Shown here: positions 41,526 through 51,629 of the stretch, in pieces
Layout of the letters: each line of letters begins with the position of its first letter
How positions within the stretch are numbered: position 1 is the first letter of the stretch
NCBI GenBank assembly: GCA_014871385.1
Contig: CM026429.1
Span: 9,233,075-9,297,074, forward strand
Reading direction: 5' to 3'
DNA: 64,000 nt
Source of the DNA: Ceratodon purpureus
Lineage: Eukaryota; Streptophyta; Bryopsida; Pseudoditrichales; Ditrichaceae
Notes under the pieces: model-generated
What the model was told of the DNA's origin: nothing
Seen by the model: the letters and a program-made list of their open reading frames with translations, nothing else
Database searches by the model: none
Made by a program: the position numbers and the translations under genes

Positions 41526-43534
41526 TCAAGCTGGTGGCTGCACAACCCCACGACGTTTTCGTACTCCGAAAGGCATTTCCAGCTCTGCCTGGATCTCCGT
41601 CTCGGGAACTATGTCGCCGGTTTTGACCTTGACCAGTGGAACTGTAGACTCTGTGGGACTGTCCAGGTCTACTTGCTCTGCTTTAAGCTCGGTTTTTGAC
41701 TTTCGTGCAAAGGATTTTTCAGCCATCGACGTTCGGGTAATGAAGAGGATTGTCTCTACTAACATTCCAGCAATGAGGCCCAGCACTCCACCTGCTGCAT
41801 GCTGCATAGCCATGTCCATAATTTCGAATTAATCATCCTTTATGTCAAATTAGAGCTCCCGATTTAGTTCTTAAAGGGATTTATTCAGTTTGCAGGAACA
41901 CATTAAGCAGAAAAGTTACGATCGGAGTCAACAAGTGTCCCAGGCTTGTACATTACGGGATTGAATAGTGAGCCCAACTCAGACAGGTTTCAAAAACGAA
42001 AGCTACACATAAACGCGACACTGTAATTCTATCTACAGAGCTTATGGATTTATGAGGTGAGATTGCTTGTAGTTTCTGACGTATGAGAATTGGACCTTCA
42101 CAAATGAGAGGGTGTGCACATACCATTGCTGGGTAATCCGGAAATTGAGACCGAACAATCGCGTAGCCAAACATGTACCCTGTGAACATAATGACCAGTA
42201 CATGTAGACCTGCAGGAAAAATGCGGACGTTAGAACATTCACATTACATACGCTATTTTGTCCGTACTACCCAGTACAGTTCTTCGTTTACACAATTAAC
42301 GTCATGTGCTGTGAAGAATCGATACCAATGCGACAATGTCAAACCTCAACGCAGACAATGGAAAATCGCAACGCAACATAAAGACCAATTTACGTACCAA
42401 AACCCAGAGAATTCTTGTAGGAAGAGAAGTACTCTCGATCCTCGTGACGGTCATTGTTGGTTACATCTTTTACGAGTTCGCTGTATGCCTTCTTATCGGC
42501 GAGCTCTTGCAATCTCGCAAGGCGATCTTTCAGCTCTTTGCTCTGCACATTTTGAAATGACAACTGTTTTTTAAATACCCCAAATTGTTATTTCAACTTC
42601 ATACTCGTTTACATAGCACTTTAAAGAGAAGTAACGCCTTTCCTACCGCTGGGCATTGACTACAGGAATTTGGAAGAGAGCAGCAAAAGAACCCTCAAAG
42701 CCATTTTTGGTATTTTGGTAAGTTATCTCTCTCATTCGCCCAAAAGGGCAGTTCAGAGAAATGTTTGCATCATCGGGGACACTGCTCTCTTCCAAATCCG
42801 AGCCTCAACAAAGATGACATGTAGTGTAAGTGACGTGATTCCCTCAAAGCCATTTTTGGTATTTTGGTAAATTATCTCTTTCATAACCCCGAAGGGCTTC
42901 AGAGAAAGGTTTGCATCATTGGGAATCACTTCACCGAAGTCAACAGAAGAGTCCTTCAGTTCGCATTCGTGTGTATTTTTATCAACACATGTGATTTCTC
43001 ACATCAGCATTGCAGAATTTTTCTTCCTCATCGGACTCTTAAGATCAACGAAATCGTTCGATCATTTCCAAGCTTTACGTCTCCACACCGAAAGAAACGC
43101 ATTAGGGTTCACAAAACCTCGAGATAAAACAGATAAAATACCTTCTCCCGAGGCTTCGGACTCTCAAGCACAAACGAGCTCCCTGCCAGAACCTGATGAA
43201 ACGGCACACCATACCCAGGGGTGAGCTGCACCCATACATCCCGAATCACAGGGTAGGGCACCACATCCGCCTCCACATACTGCAAAGCCGCATCCCGCAG
43301 CTCTGAAGACAGCACCTGGGAGCGCGCTGCGGTAGAGAGAAGAGACTGGATATTGGGGCAAGATCGCAGCACAAGCCCGTTCGCTGTGCTGTAATACAAC
43401 AAACCTATCAGTCCCCCGATCAACCTAAAACCACCGCATAACCATCACATCATACACAAACGCACACAACATGAACACTCGACCAACCTTTGACAGTCCA
43501 GTCTAGTAAGCCGGGGATCCCCTTGAAAGCCCAT
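41526..43534 (-). CDS. Vma12-like ER factor for V-ATPase assembly, 5 exons
   Basis: Exons in minus-strand order: 43534-43488, 43388-43142, 42542-42398, 42209-42124, 41801-41526; phases agree throughout. The product is 266 aa. The plan matches plant Vma12/TMEM199-type proteins: soluble N-terminal part (SCPNIQSLLS), the signature SPKPREKSKELKDRL at about 90-105, a Lys/Glu-rich helix (LARLQELADKKAYSELV), then two membrane segments (about 148-168, LHVLVIMFTGYMFGYAIV; and about 176-198, GGVLGLIAGMLVETILF) and a cytosolic tail longer than usual (about 65 aa, acidic). Yeast Vma12 works in the ER to assemble the Vo sector of the vacuolar ATPase; the same role is inferred here. The first exon is short (15 codons) and less certain than the rest. 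The 599-bp intron 2 contains copied sequence from the upstream region. Confidence 0.85.
42692..42930. repeat. Direct repeat inside intron 2 of the Vma12-like gene
   Basis: The phrase ccctcaaagccatttttggt and following bases occur at 42692 and again at 42841 (offset 149 bp), with fair similarity over about 90 bp. Confidence 0.7.
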
Positions 43535-44174
43535 CAGTTTCGCATTTGTGTGTAGGTTTATCAACACGGTCACGTCAGCATTGCAGAATTTTGCTTCATC
43601 CTCGGGCTGAAAAAACTATCTACCAAAAACACAACACAGCCTACACAAAGGCAGCTAGCCTAGACGATGTCCACGACCCAAAACGCTCTGATGGAATACG
43701 CAGATTGAGCAAAGATGGCCCAAGCAAATGGTAGACTTGAGGTGAAGGTCATGTTGTGGGTTCTTTAAGGGGAAGAATTAGGGTTAGGGTTTTCGGCAGT
43801 TGGGTGAACTGCAAGCAAAGCCAACGAGTGTGAGGATGGGGACCCAAAGGCGTTATAGCCCTAATGGCGAGATGGTCTATAACATGCGTAGATTTTTGTG
43901 TGCGTGATTGTTGGTTTTGGGTTTGATGATGGTTTTGGGGAGTGCGGTCAGCTTGGTTGTTTTGTTTCTGGATGTGTTGGGAGATTGAAAAGCCGCTACG
44001 GGTGCGTATTTAAAACCGTCATTGTACATAAAACCAGCATTCTACTCTGAGGGTGGCGGCCAGAGATAACTTCTAATATTATTAGATGATAATACCACAA
44101 GTTTTTTTCTCTTAATTTTTTTTTTATAAATACTTTTTTTTTTCAACAACACCCAATAACAAGTAATAGTGACT
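43535..44174. other. Upstream region of the Vma12-like gene
   Basis: This is the promoter side of the minus-strand gene. The first 80 bases (43537-43610) resemble 42958-43040 inside intron 2, so part of the 5' flank has been duplicated into the intron or the reverse. The remainder is low-complexity and AT-rich near 44.1 kb. No other gene is seen. Confidence 0.5.
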
Positions 44175-44699
44175 CCCCTAATCGGCCAAAGTCCTAGAAT
44201 GGGCGTTTTTGAATATTGGGCAGGTTCCTAAGGAGTGAATTTTAATTGAAATTTTTTGAAATTTTTTGTGGGAATAAAACTTTTAGAGAGCTTTTTGGAG
44301 AATTTTTTTTTTTTTTTTTTGATGTTCGACGTAAAAGTTATGGTTGACTGAGTGCAAAACGCTGCTCCCAGGGAAAGGCGGGTAGGGCAATCCTCCAATG
44401 AGATTGAAGGAGCTTCTTTGACTTTTCAATGGGGTCAGGGTTTATGGAGGGGTTTGTAGAGGGAATATTGAAGGGCCAAGAATGTGGGCTAGGGAAAGGA
44501 GGAAGGGCCCGGTTCATTGGGTAAAGGGCAACAGGGCCGGTTCAGTGGGCGGGGCGAACAAGGCGGGGTCAACATCGCGGGTCGAGGTCAACAGAGTCGG
44601 TGGGGGAGCAAGGGGGGTGGGGAGCAAGGGTGGGGGCTGTCTCGGGGGAGTCGGGGAGCAGGGGCGGGGACGGGGGCTGCATTGAAGGGACTGGGGCGG

Positions 44700-44795
44700 G
44701 GAGCTGCCTGTGAACAGTGCCGTGTGCACTGATCACTGTCCACTGCGCACAGTGAACAGTGCGCAGTGCACACTGCACTGTTCACAGGCAGCTCC
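44700..44795. repeat. GC-rich hairpin, about 96 bp, in the piggyBac 5' region
   Basis: A perfect 21-bp inverted repeat (44700-44720 with 44775-44795; ggagctgcctgtgaacagtg and its complement) encloses further pairing (gtgtgcact at 44722-44730 with agtgcacac at 44765-44773) and a loop rich in short cagtg/cactg words. It sits at the end of a G-rich tract on the plus strand (44480-44700). Confidence 0.8.
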
Positions 44796-45145
44796 TCCAA
44801 ATCACAGTAAATCACATAACGAGATGAAGAAATCACAGGAGGACAGCGTTTCGGAGTGCGTCACTCCGAGTGCACATAGCCCTGTCCACTGACAGAATCA
44901 AAATCTGAGAAGTCACTGGTCATGTGGGAGAAGGGGATGAAAACGAAAATTCATGCCGGCTTCAATGAAATATACAGTTCGAAATTGTGACTGTAACCGT
45001 TCTTTTGAGGGAAAATTCAGGAAAATAAATTAATTAATTAATTAAATTAAATTTTATAAAAAAAATATATATTTCACATAAGAAATATCTAAGCAATACT
45101 AGGCTTTTCAAACCCATGGAGCGGAGCCAGAAGGCTTTGAATAAG

Positions 45146-45475
45146 AGCAATGGGTCCAGTAGGACCCGTTGCCTGTTAAGTAATTTTAGGGTTCACATAA
45201 AACAACAATAGGTGGATAGCAAGGGTTGATTTCATTGAATTTTGGGTTTTATAGCCTTATTTTATCATGCAAATAATGTTAAAAATAAATAAATCTCAAA
45301 CTTATATAAAAGCAACGGGTCCGGTAGGACCCGTTGCTCGTTAAGTAATTTTAGGGTTCACTCAAAACAACGATAGCGGGATAGCTAGGGTTGATCTCAT
45401 TGAATTTTGGGTTTTATAGCCCCTATTTTATCATCCAAATAATATTAAAAATATGTAAAACTCAAAATGATCAAA
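45146..45475. repeat. Tandem duplication, 2 x 165 bp, with palindrome
   Basis: Units begin at 45146 and 45311. Each starts with a near-perfect palindrome (gcaacgggtcc-ggta-ggacccgttgc in unit 2) and continues with about 130 bp of similar AT-rich sequence. It lies inside the piggyBac element just before the nested copy. Confidence 0.8.
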
Positions 45476-45527
45476 ATCAAAGAATAAGGATGCAAAAAGC
45501 CATTTACAAAAAATCATTTATCATTAA

Positions 45528-46603
45528 CCCCTAAAGCATTTGGCCATAAAATCCCAAATTCCGCCTCAAATCTGCCCTGTTTTAGTTCAAGGTAGAATTA
45601 TGAAAATTTAAACGTAATTAGAAGAATCGAACCGTAAGAACTAGTACCTAACTTGTACATGTATGTGTACACAAAATTTTAGACTGTAGCTCCTCACCGA
45701 TTGGAAGATCATAAGGTTTGAACTTGAGTGAAAAGTTTTTTTTGGTCCTGCCCGGCAGGGACAGCCACACTTTGGAGAGTAAAACAGCCAAATTTTTGAG
45801 ATCTTGTGGTTGGAGGCTCTTCAGTTTTGGATTCTAAATTGAGTTGGGAGTATGCTCAAAAAGATTGAAAAGAATACAACACAGAGAAGCATTGAAAAAC
45901 CACATTTCTAGTGATGGGAGTCAAATGAAATGCAAATACACTGGCTCTTTTTCCACACTACAAATGCCTAAGAAGATCATCTATTTTTTGAAATCCGAAC
46001 GGTGTATACGTGCATTTCTATGGAAAAGAAATTGTGGAGGAAAAAAATCTAAAAAATAAACAAATCCGAAATAGATATGAATTTTATAGTGGTTTAGGAG
46101 GAGATAATGGTGAAGGAAAAATGGGTGATGAAGGTGACCCAATCACTGTAGATCTGTTTGACAGTTTTTATAAAACTTGGAACTTTGACTGAATATATCT
46201 CAAGATCCGTACGGTCAAAATTAACAAAATTTGGAAAGCACACTAATTTGATGGCTCTGAAAAAAATCCAACGGTTGGATTTTTCAAAATCAAGTTTTAA
46301 AAAAAATTGTAAAACGATTTCAGAAAGGATCATTTGGAAGTCACTGTAGATTGTCATAGATTTGGTACACCACTTGCATCGGCCACAAACCTGCCCGAGC
46401 TGCCCTGAATTGAATTTTGATCTTTAAACACGATTTATTTCTTAACTATGGGCCCGGTGAAAGTGAAATTTGGTCTTGTTAGAAAGATATAACAATTTCC
46501 CATGTTGTGCCAAAGTTTCAGCCACATCCGGTAAAATTTGACTCATAGGGAGCCTGACCGGACCCTAAATCATACCAAAACTGTTGAGTTGATGCTTTAG
46601 GGG
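45528..46603 (+). mobile_element. Nested non-autonomous piggyBac-type element, 1076 bp
   Basis: Flanked by TTAA on both sides (45524-45527 and 46604-46607) with a perfect 12-bp inverted repeat CCCCTAAAGCAT / ATGCTTTAGGGG. No protein is encoded. It carries the shared internal module twice in opposite orientations, near the left end (45620-45730, with aaccgtaagaac and gattggaagatcata) and near the right end (46190-46280, with agatccgtacggtc and aatccaacggttggat). It must be younger than the arrival of the host element. Confidence 0.85.
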
Positions 46604-47348
46604 TTAAGTAATCACTTGACCCAATCAATCAAATTAATTTTTCATTTTTAGAAAATCACGAATGTAATAGTTAAATTTCTAAACGTAAATTTGTAAATAT
46701 TTTCATTATAAAATTGATCATTAAATTATTTTATTAAAATATTCAGTATATAAAAATAAAAAATAAAAAAATAAAAAAGTAGTGAGTTCTATGGTTCTAG
46801 CTTTACTGTGGCAGTTGGGATCAAATTTTCATCTCTGACGCAGTTTTCGTCACTGCAAATCTGTTAAATGCAGGAACCAGGTGGCCTAAATTCTGGCTGA
46901 TAAGGCCTACACATGGACCCACGCACCCTAAGCGACGCACTCCGAAAAGACAGCCTCAAATCACAGTAAACAAATCACAGAACTAAATGAACAAATCACA
47001 ATAAACAAAGCACAGTTCTGAGACCAATGAACAAGTCACAGAGAATCAGCAACTCACACAGTGAACAAATCACACAAACTGTAAATCACCATAAGGGAAA
47101 ATAACAAATTACAGAATCAACTTGGGATGAAACACCTTGATGAAGTGTAACTTAGAGAAATTCATGTGCAAACTTTGCATAGTATTCCATAAAGACCTAT
47201 TCTTGTTGCAACCATGTCAAAGCCATAATTCAACTTTCCACCAAGTAGATGTGAGTAAGATACCAAACAACAATGTCATGAATCTAAATATGAAATCAAA
47301 AATAACACCTACCACTTCAAACATGGACTTTCTCAACATATACATGTG

Positions 47349-47355
47349 TATATAA
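47349..47355 (+). promoter_or_regulatory. Probable TATA box of the piggyBac transposase gene
   Basis: TATATAA lies 78 bp upstream of the proposed ATG (47433). This would place the transcription start around 47380 with a 5' leader of about 50 bases. Confidence 0.45.
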
Positions 47356-47432
47356 CTTGGGCTCAAAGAAGTCCATTGCAACATTGATAGTGCAACATAG
47401 CCATAAGCTTCTCCAATTACAACTATAGTGAG

Positions 47433-50400
47433 ATGCCTAGAAGGAGATCATGGAGGGGGAAAGAGGTAAGTCAAGCATTTCCATTTTCTACTTACAAATT
47501 GAAAGTTCTCTACTAACTTCAAATTTGTACTTACTAACACATGTTCTTCTTGAGTTTTGTAGGAGAGCTTCTTGGAGGCTCCAAGAAGGAGCTCAAGGTT
47601 GCAATCTCACCAAGCATCTACAAGTTCGAATCTCCTTCTACCCTCCTCACCTTCACATCTACCTCCACACCCTTCTCCAACTCCACCTCCAAAACCTCCC
47701 TCACCTCCTCTTCCACAATCTGCAAATGTAGGAGAAGACTTACATGCATTGTTAGAAGCAAGAATTGCACAAACTAACCCTGCTTTTTAAGATTCCCAAG
47801 ATCTTTTTGAGAATGAGGGGAGGGAGAGCTCTTGTGAAATTTACAGTGAAGATAGCTTTCATGAGGGAGATTATGCCTATGAGGAGGAGAGGACCTTGGA
47901 GGACTTATGGTGGCCTGAAGAATCTAGTTATGACATCCACAAATTCAATGCAAACACTCACAAGAGAAAGAAGAAAAAAAATAGAGAAGGGCTCCTCCCC
48001 GTCGAAGCTCTGGGCGCTGCTATTGAACTGCTTGCGGGAGGAGAAGAGCGGGGAGATACAAGGCCAACGGCTCCTTCGACCTTGCTGGAGGATGGCGGGC
48101 AGGGACAGCGGGGAGCCCGCGAGCAGGGCGGGACTCTGAGCCCGGGAGAGGGCGGGGACGTCGGAGAGTGGGTTCAAGGCCGCGGGTTTGGGGGGGGCAT
48201 GCAGTGGGGAGGAGGCCACGAGGGCGAAGGGCGGCCCGATGGCCACGAGGGAGGGGGCTTTGGCGAGCTGGATGGCCGCGGGGAGGGCGGGGAGCGGAGT
48301 GGCTGTCAGGGGGTTGGCGGGGAGTGCCAGGGAGGATGGAGCGAGGAGGGAGGGGACAGGGAGCGAGGGAACGGGGAGGGAGGGAATTGGGAGCGAGGGA
48401 ACGAGGAGGGAGGGGACTGGGAGCGAGGGAACGGGGAGGGCGGGAGTTGGGAGCGAGGAAACGGGGAGGGAGGGGTTAGGGAGCGAGGGAACAGGGAGAG
48501 AGCGAGTTCGGATAGAGGGAACGGGGAGGGAGGGAGTTGGGAGCGAGGGGTCGAGGAGGGGGGGAGCGTTTGGGGAGCGGAGGGAGCTCAGACTGCAGAG
48601 GGAGTTCAGGCTGGGGAGGAAGTTCGGGCTGGGGAGAGAGTTCAGTCTGAGGGATTTGTTATGGACAGTGGAGGGGAGAATGTGGGTGGGGGTTTGTTTC
48701 AAAGGCATATGGGTGGAGAGAATGGAGTGACTCCGAGGAGAAGGCAAAGGGACAATGTTTTTTTGCCACCAACATTAGAGAGTGATAGTGATGATTTTGA
48801 GAGCGATGGATATTTGAGTGGAGAAGATGACGAAGGGGAAGATTTGGGAGATTGCAATAGCACAAAGTATTTGTTCCGGGATGCAACGTGGAAAAAGACC
48901 CATTACACTTATGATCCAAAGCCTCAAGATTTTGATGGTACTTCGGCCTCAAATATTTTTTGGAGGTGCTTTCCTACCATGTTACAATTGTTTGAGATAT
49001 TTTGGACACGTAATATTGTACGGAACATTGTTAGAGAAACGAATCGGTATGCAACGGCCGTGGGTACGGATGGAAATACTATGGATGGTGCGGGATGGGT
49101 GGAATTTACGGAGGCCGAGTTCAAGGCGTTTATGGCAATATGGTTATACATGGGTATGAAGCGTCAACCAAATTATGAGTCTTATTGGCAATATCGTGGA
49201 TCAATTTATCATTGTTGTATTATTTCGAGAATTATGACCCGTACTCGTTTCAAGATTTTGAACAAGTGTTTACATATCACTAATCCGGCTAATTATGTTC
49301 GTGAGAAGGAATTGCCGGGTTATGATAAGTTGGGCCAAACTAGATGGTTGATAGAGAGCATTCGTGACAATTGCAAGAAGGTTTGGATTTTAGGGGAATA
49401 TTGTACCATCGATGAGATGATGATACGATATAAAGGATCGTATTGTCCTTTGAGACAATATATGCCTCAAAAACCACAAAAGTGGGGCATAAAAGTATGG
49501 TGTTTAGCGTGTTCCAAAGTAAAATATGTTTGGAATTTTGAGATTTATTGTGGTAAAACCCAAGTTGTAGAAGAGGAGCGACGGATTGTTAGGGAGGAAC
49601 CAAAATTAGCGCACAATGTTGTTGTGAATTTGACAAATGACATTGTGGATAAAGGGCATGTCATTGTTATGGACAACTTTTTCACAAGCGTTGGACTTTT
49701 TAGAGAATTATTATCAAGGTCGATTTATGCAACCGGGACAATGCGCTCGAATCGGATTGGTGTGCCTAAAGTGTTGAGAAATACAAAGGCATATAAAGGA
49801 GAAGAACAAGGGTGGATGGATTGGAGAATGCACGAATCAAGGTCTATGGCTTCCGTGGTATGGAAAGACAAGAAACCGGTTTTACTTTTATCTACTCATG
49901 CACAACCAACTATTACTCCCGGATTACATGTTCCAACGGTACCACGTCAAAATGGAGCTATTCGAGAGGATATTCCAACATCGCCTATGCATTTGGAGTA
50001 TACAACTCATATGCGGGGAGTTGATGTCGCCGACCAACTCCGAGCATCTTATTGCACTCAAAATCGATCCCATAAATGGTGGCATCGTGTCTTCTTTTTT
50101 TTACTTGATATGACCGTGGTGAATATGTTTCTAATTTATGTTGACAAATGCAATAACTCTTTGCCGGTTCGCAAACCTATGCCTCATCTCCAATTTCGGA
50201 CAAAGCTATGTGAGGCATTATTGCAAAATTGGAGAGTACAAGAAGAAGACGACTTTGTATCTCCAACACAAGGTCGCCGATATTGCTATCCCATTTATTC
50301 CAAGAGAAGAAATCCTTGTGTGGTATGCAATAGGTCAAAGCACAAGAATGGGAAAAGACCACATTTTTATTGTCCTTCATGTGAGAACAAGTTCATGTGC

Positions 50401-50566
50401 TTCAAGGGAGAAAACTCATGCTTCCAAAAATATCATGATGGTCTTTGCCGACAACGCCCTCATAATGTAAGTTCTATGGAAATTCATGTATTTGTTGGAT
50501 TTATTTCGTTCATTTTTTTGAAATTATTGTTGTTAGGTTTATGAAATTTTTACAATGTCTAAATGA
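47433..50566 (+). CDS. piggyBac-family transposase (DDE_Tnp_1_7), spliced, one in-frame stop near the N terminus
   Basis: Proposed exons: 47433-47465 (MPRRRSWRGKE), 47563-50466, 50537-50566; introns of 97 and 70 bp with GTAAGT donors. The frame is open except for one TAA at 47788-47790 (codon 87); without it the protein would be about 988 aa, against roughly 600 in insect piggyBac. Counting residues from position 47896, catalytic aspartates are Asp506 (TIDEMM, codon 49411), Asp593 (VIVMDNFFTSV, codon 49672) and Asp710/Asp713 (GVDVADQ, codons 50023/50032). The C terminus has a Cys/His cross-brace (CVVCNRSKH, CPSCENKFMC, CFQKYHDGLC) like the piggyBac end-binding ring. An insertion-like Gly/Glu/Arg-rich repeat (48358-48568) extends the N-terminal region. 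The family excises and inserts at TTAA. An internal ATG at 48661 would spare the whole catalytic core, so the stop need not abolish activity. Retaining the last intron ends the protein at 50544 instead. Confidence 0.85.
48358..48568. repeat. In-frame 30-bp minisatellite in the transposase
   Basis: About seven copies of a 30-bp unit (core gggagcgagggaacggggag) encode a 10-residue repeat such as GGSWERGNGE. The tract is strongly G-rich on the coding strand and keeps several frames open on both strands, which explains long shadow frames here. The encoded segment should be disordered and mixed-charge. Confidence 0.85.
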
Positions 50567-50739
50567 ATCTTCCCAAATAATAAAGAATTTGGAAATAATT
50601 ACAGTCATTTAAAAATTAATTAAATTTAAATAAACTAAAATATTTTTAAAAATAAAATTAAAAAAGCTTGTGGAAAAAAAACAGTGACAGAATGTGGATT
50701 GTTTTGATGAAATACTGATAAGGGGAAGTTTGGATACAC

Positions 50740-51010
50740 AGGCAAGGGGGGGGAGGGGAGGCGTTTAACTTGCGGGCCCAGGCACCTGAAAGGGGACACT
50801 GCGGGAGGGAGAGAGCGGGGAGCTAGGGGGCGGGGATGGAGGGGAGGCTGCGGGGAGAGGGCGGGGGTCGAGGCTGCGTGGAGAGGGCGGGGGTCGGGGC
50901 TACAGGAAGAGGGCGGGGGTCGCAAAGGGGACGGGTACAGAGTGGATGGGGTAGGGGAGTATGTGAAGGGAGGGGGAGGATCATGATTGTACAGTGGGTG
51001 GGTTCCGGTG
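50740..51010. repeat. G-rich degenerate repeat in the piggyBac 3' region
   Basis: Plus-strand G-rich DNA with repeated gagggcgggggtcg words at a spacing of roughly 30 bp. It resembles in composition the G-rich tracts at 44480-44700 and 48000-48660 of the same element. G-quadruplex formation is possible. Confidence 0.6.
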
Positions 51011-51629
51011 GAGACGCCTGGGACTTGGCCTCCCAGGCCTCCATCTCCTGCCCACATCAAATTTCACTTTGATCAACAATCCCTCCTTTGAAATTCAAGT
51101 TTTTTTAATTTTTTTTTTTAGAAAAAATAACTTCACATAAAGAGTAGTGTGTTCACCGTATGGATTGTGGAATTTCAGAAATCTATGAGAGCTATAATTA
51201 TTTTCTCTTTGAACATGCAAATGTAAACCGTGACTCCTACTTTTTTTGCAAAGTGATTTTGTACATGTTACATTCATTTTCTAGTCCTCATTTTTTTCAT
51301 ACATGTACCTAACAGGGTTATCTTCCCATATTTCCCGAACTGCCAACTTTTGTAGTGGAGAATTTTGATCTACAAGTGGTCAAACGTTGCTAATTGTCTT
51401 GGGCAATACAAAAAAAAAGTTTTTACTTTAGTTCAAATGCTATAATCTTTTCATCTATGCGGTCGAATATGCCAAAAAAAAATTTGGAAGTTAACAAAGC
51501 AGTCTTATTTGAGATCCTACGGTTGAAAGTTGGAAATCACCATTTCTTTTTCACAATTATCTCTTGCGATAGAAATGGCAAATTTTGACAGTTTTTGGAG
51601 AATTCAAGTCTTGGCCGATTAGGGGTTAA

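Larger units (their letters stand above)
44175..51625 (+). mobile_element. piggyBac-type DNA transposon, near-complete, 7.45 kb (6.4 kb without nested copy)
   Basis: Ends are a perfect 15-bp inverted repeat: CCCCTAATCGGCCAA (44175-44189) and TTGGCCGATTAGGGG (51611-51625). TTAA follows the right end (51626-51629); the left flank reads GACT, so the left target copy has mutated or been lost. The element carries a spliced transposase gene (47433-50566) with a TATA box, a GC-rich hairpin region (44480-44795), a duplicated 165-bp unit, a nested miniature element (45528-46603), and a G-rich 3' region (50740-51010). TTAA target, CCC-starting ends and the transposase family all say piggyBac superfamily. 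The intact ends and catalytic residues suggest fairly recent activity. One in-frame stop in the transposase N terminus argues that this copy may be impaired. Confidence 0.88.

Noticed and set aside
48168..48730. Two further plus-strand frames of 100-180 codons, Gly/Arg/Glu-rich
   Set aside because: Shifted readings of the same 30-bp repeat; the frame that continues into the catalytic domain is the real one.
47905..48747. A 280-codon minus-strand frame rich in Pro-Ser-Leu repeats
   Set aside because: It is the antisense of the G-rich minisatellite in the transposase; low-complexity repeats keep several frames open. No independent family signature.
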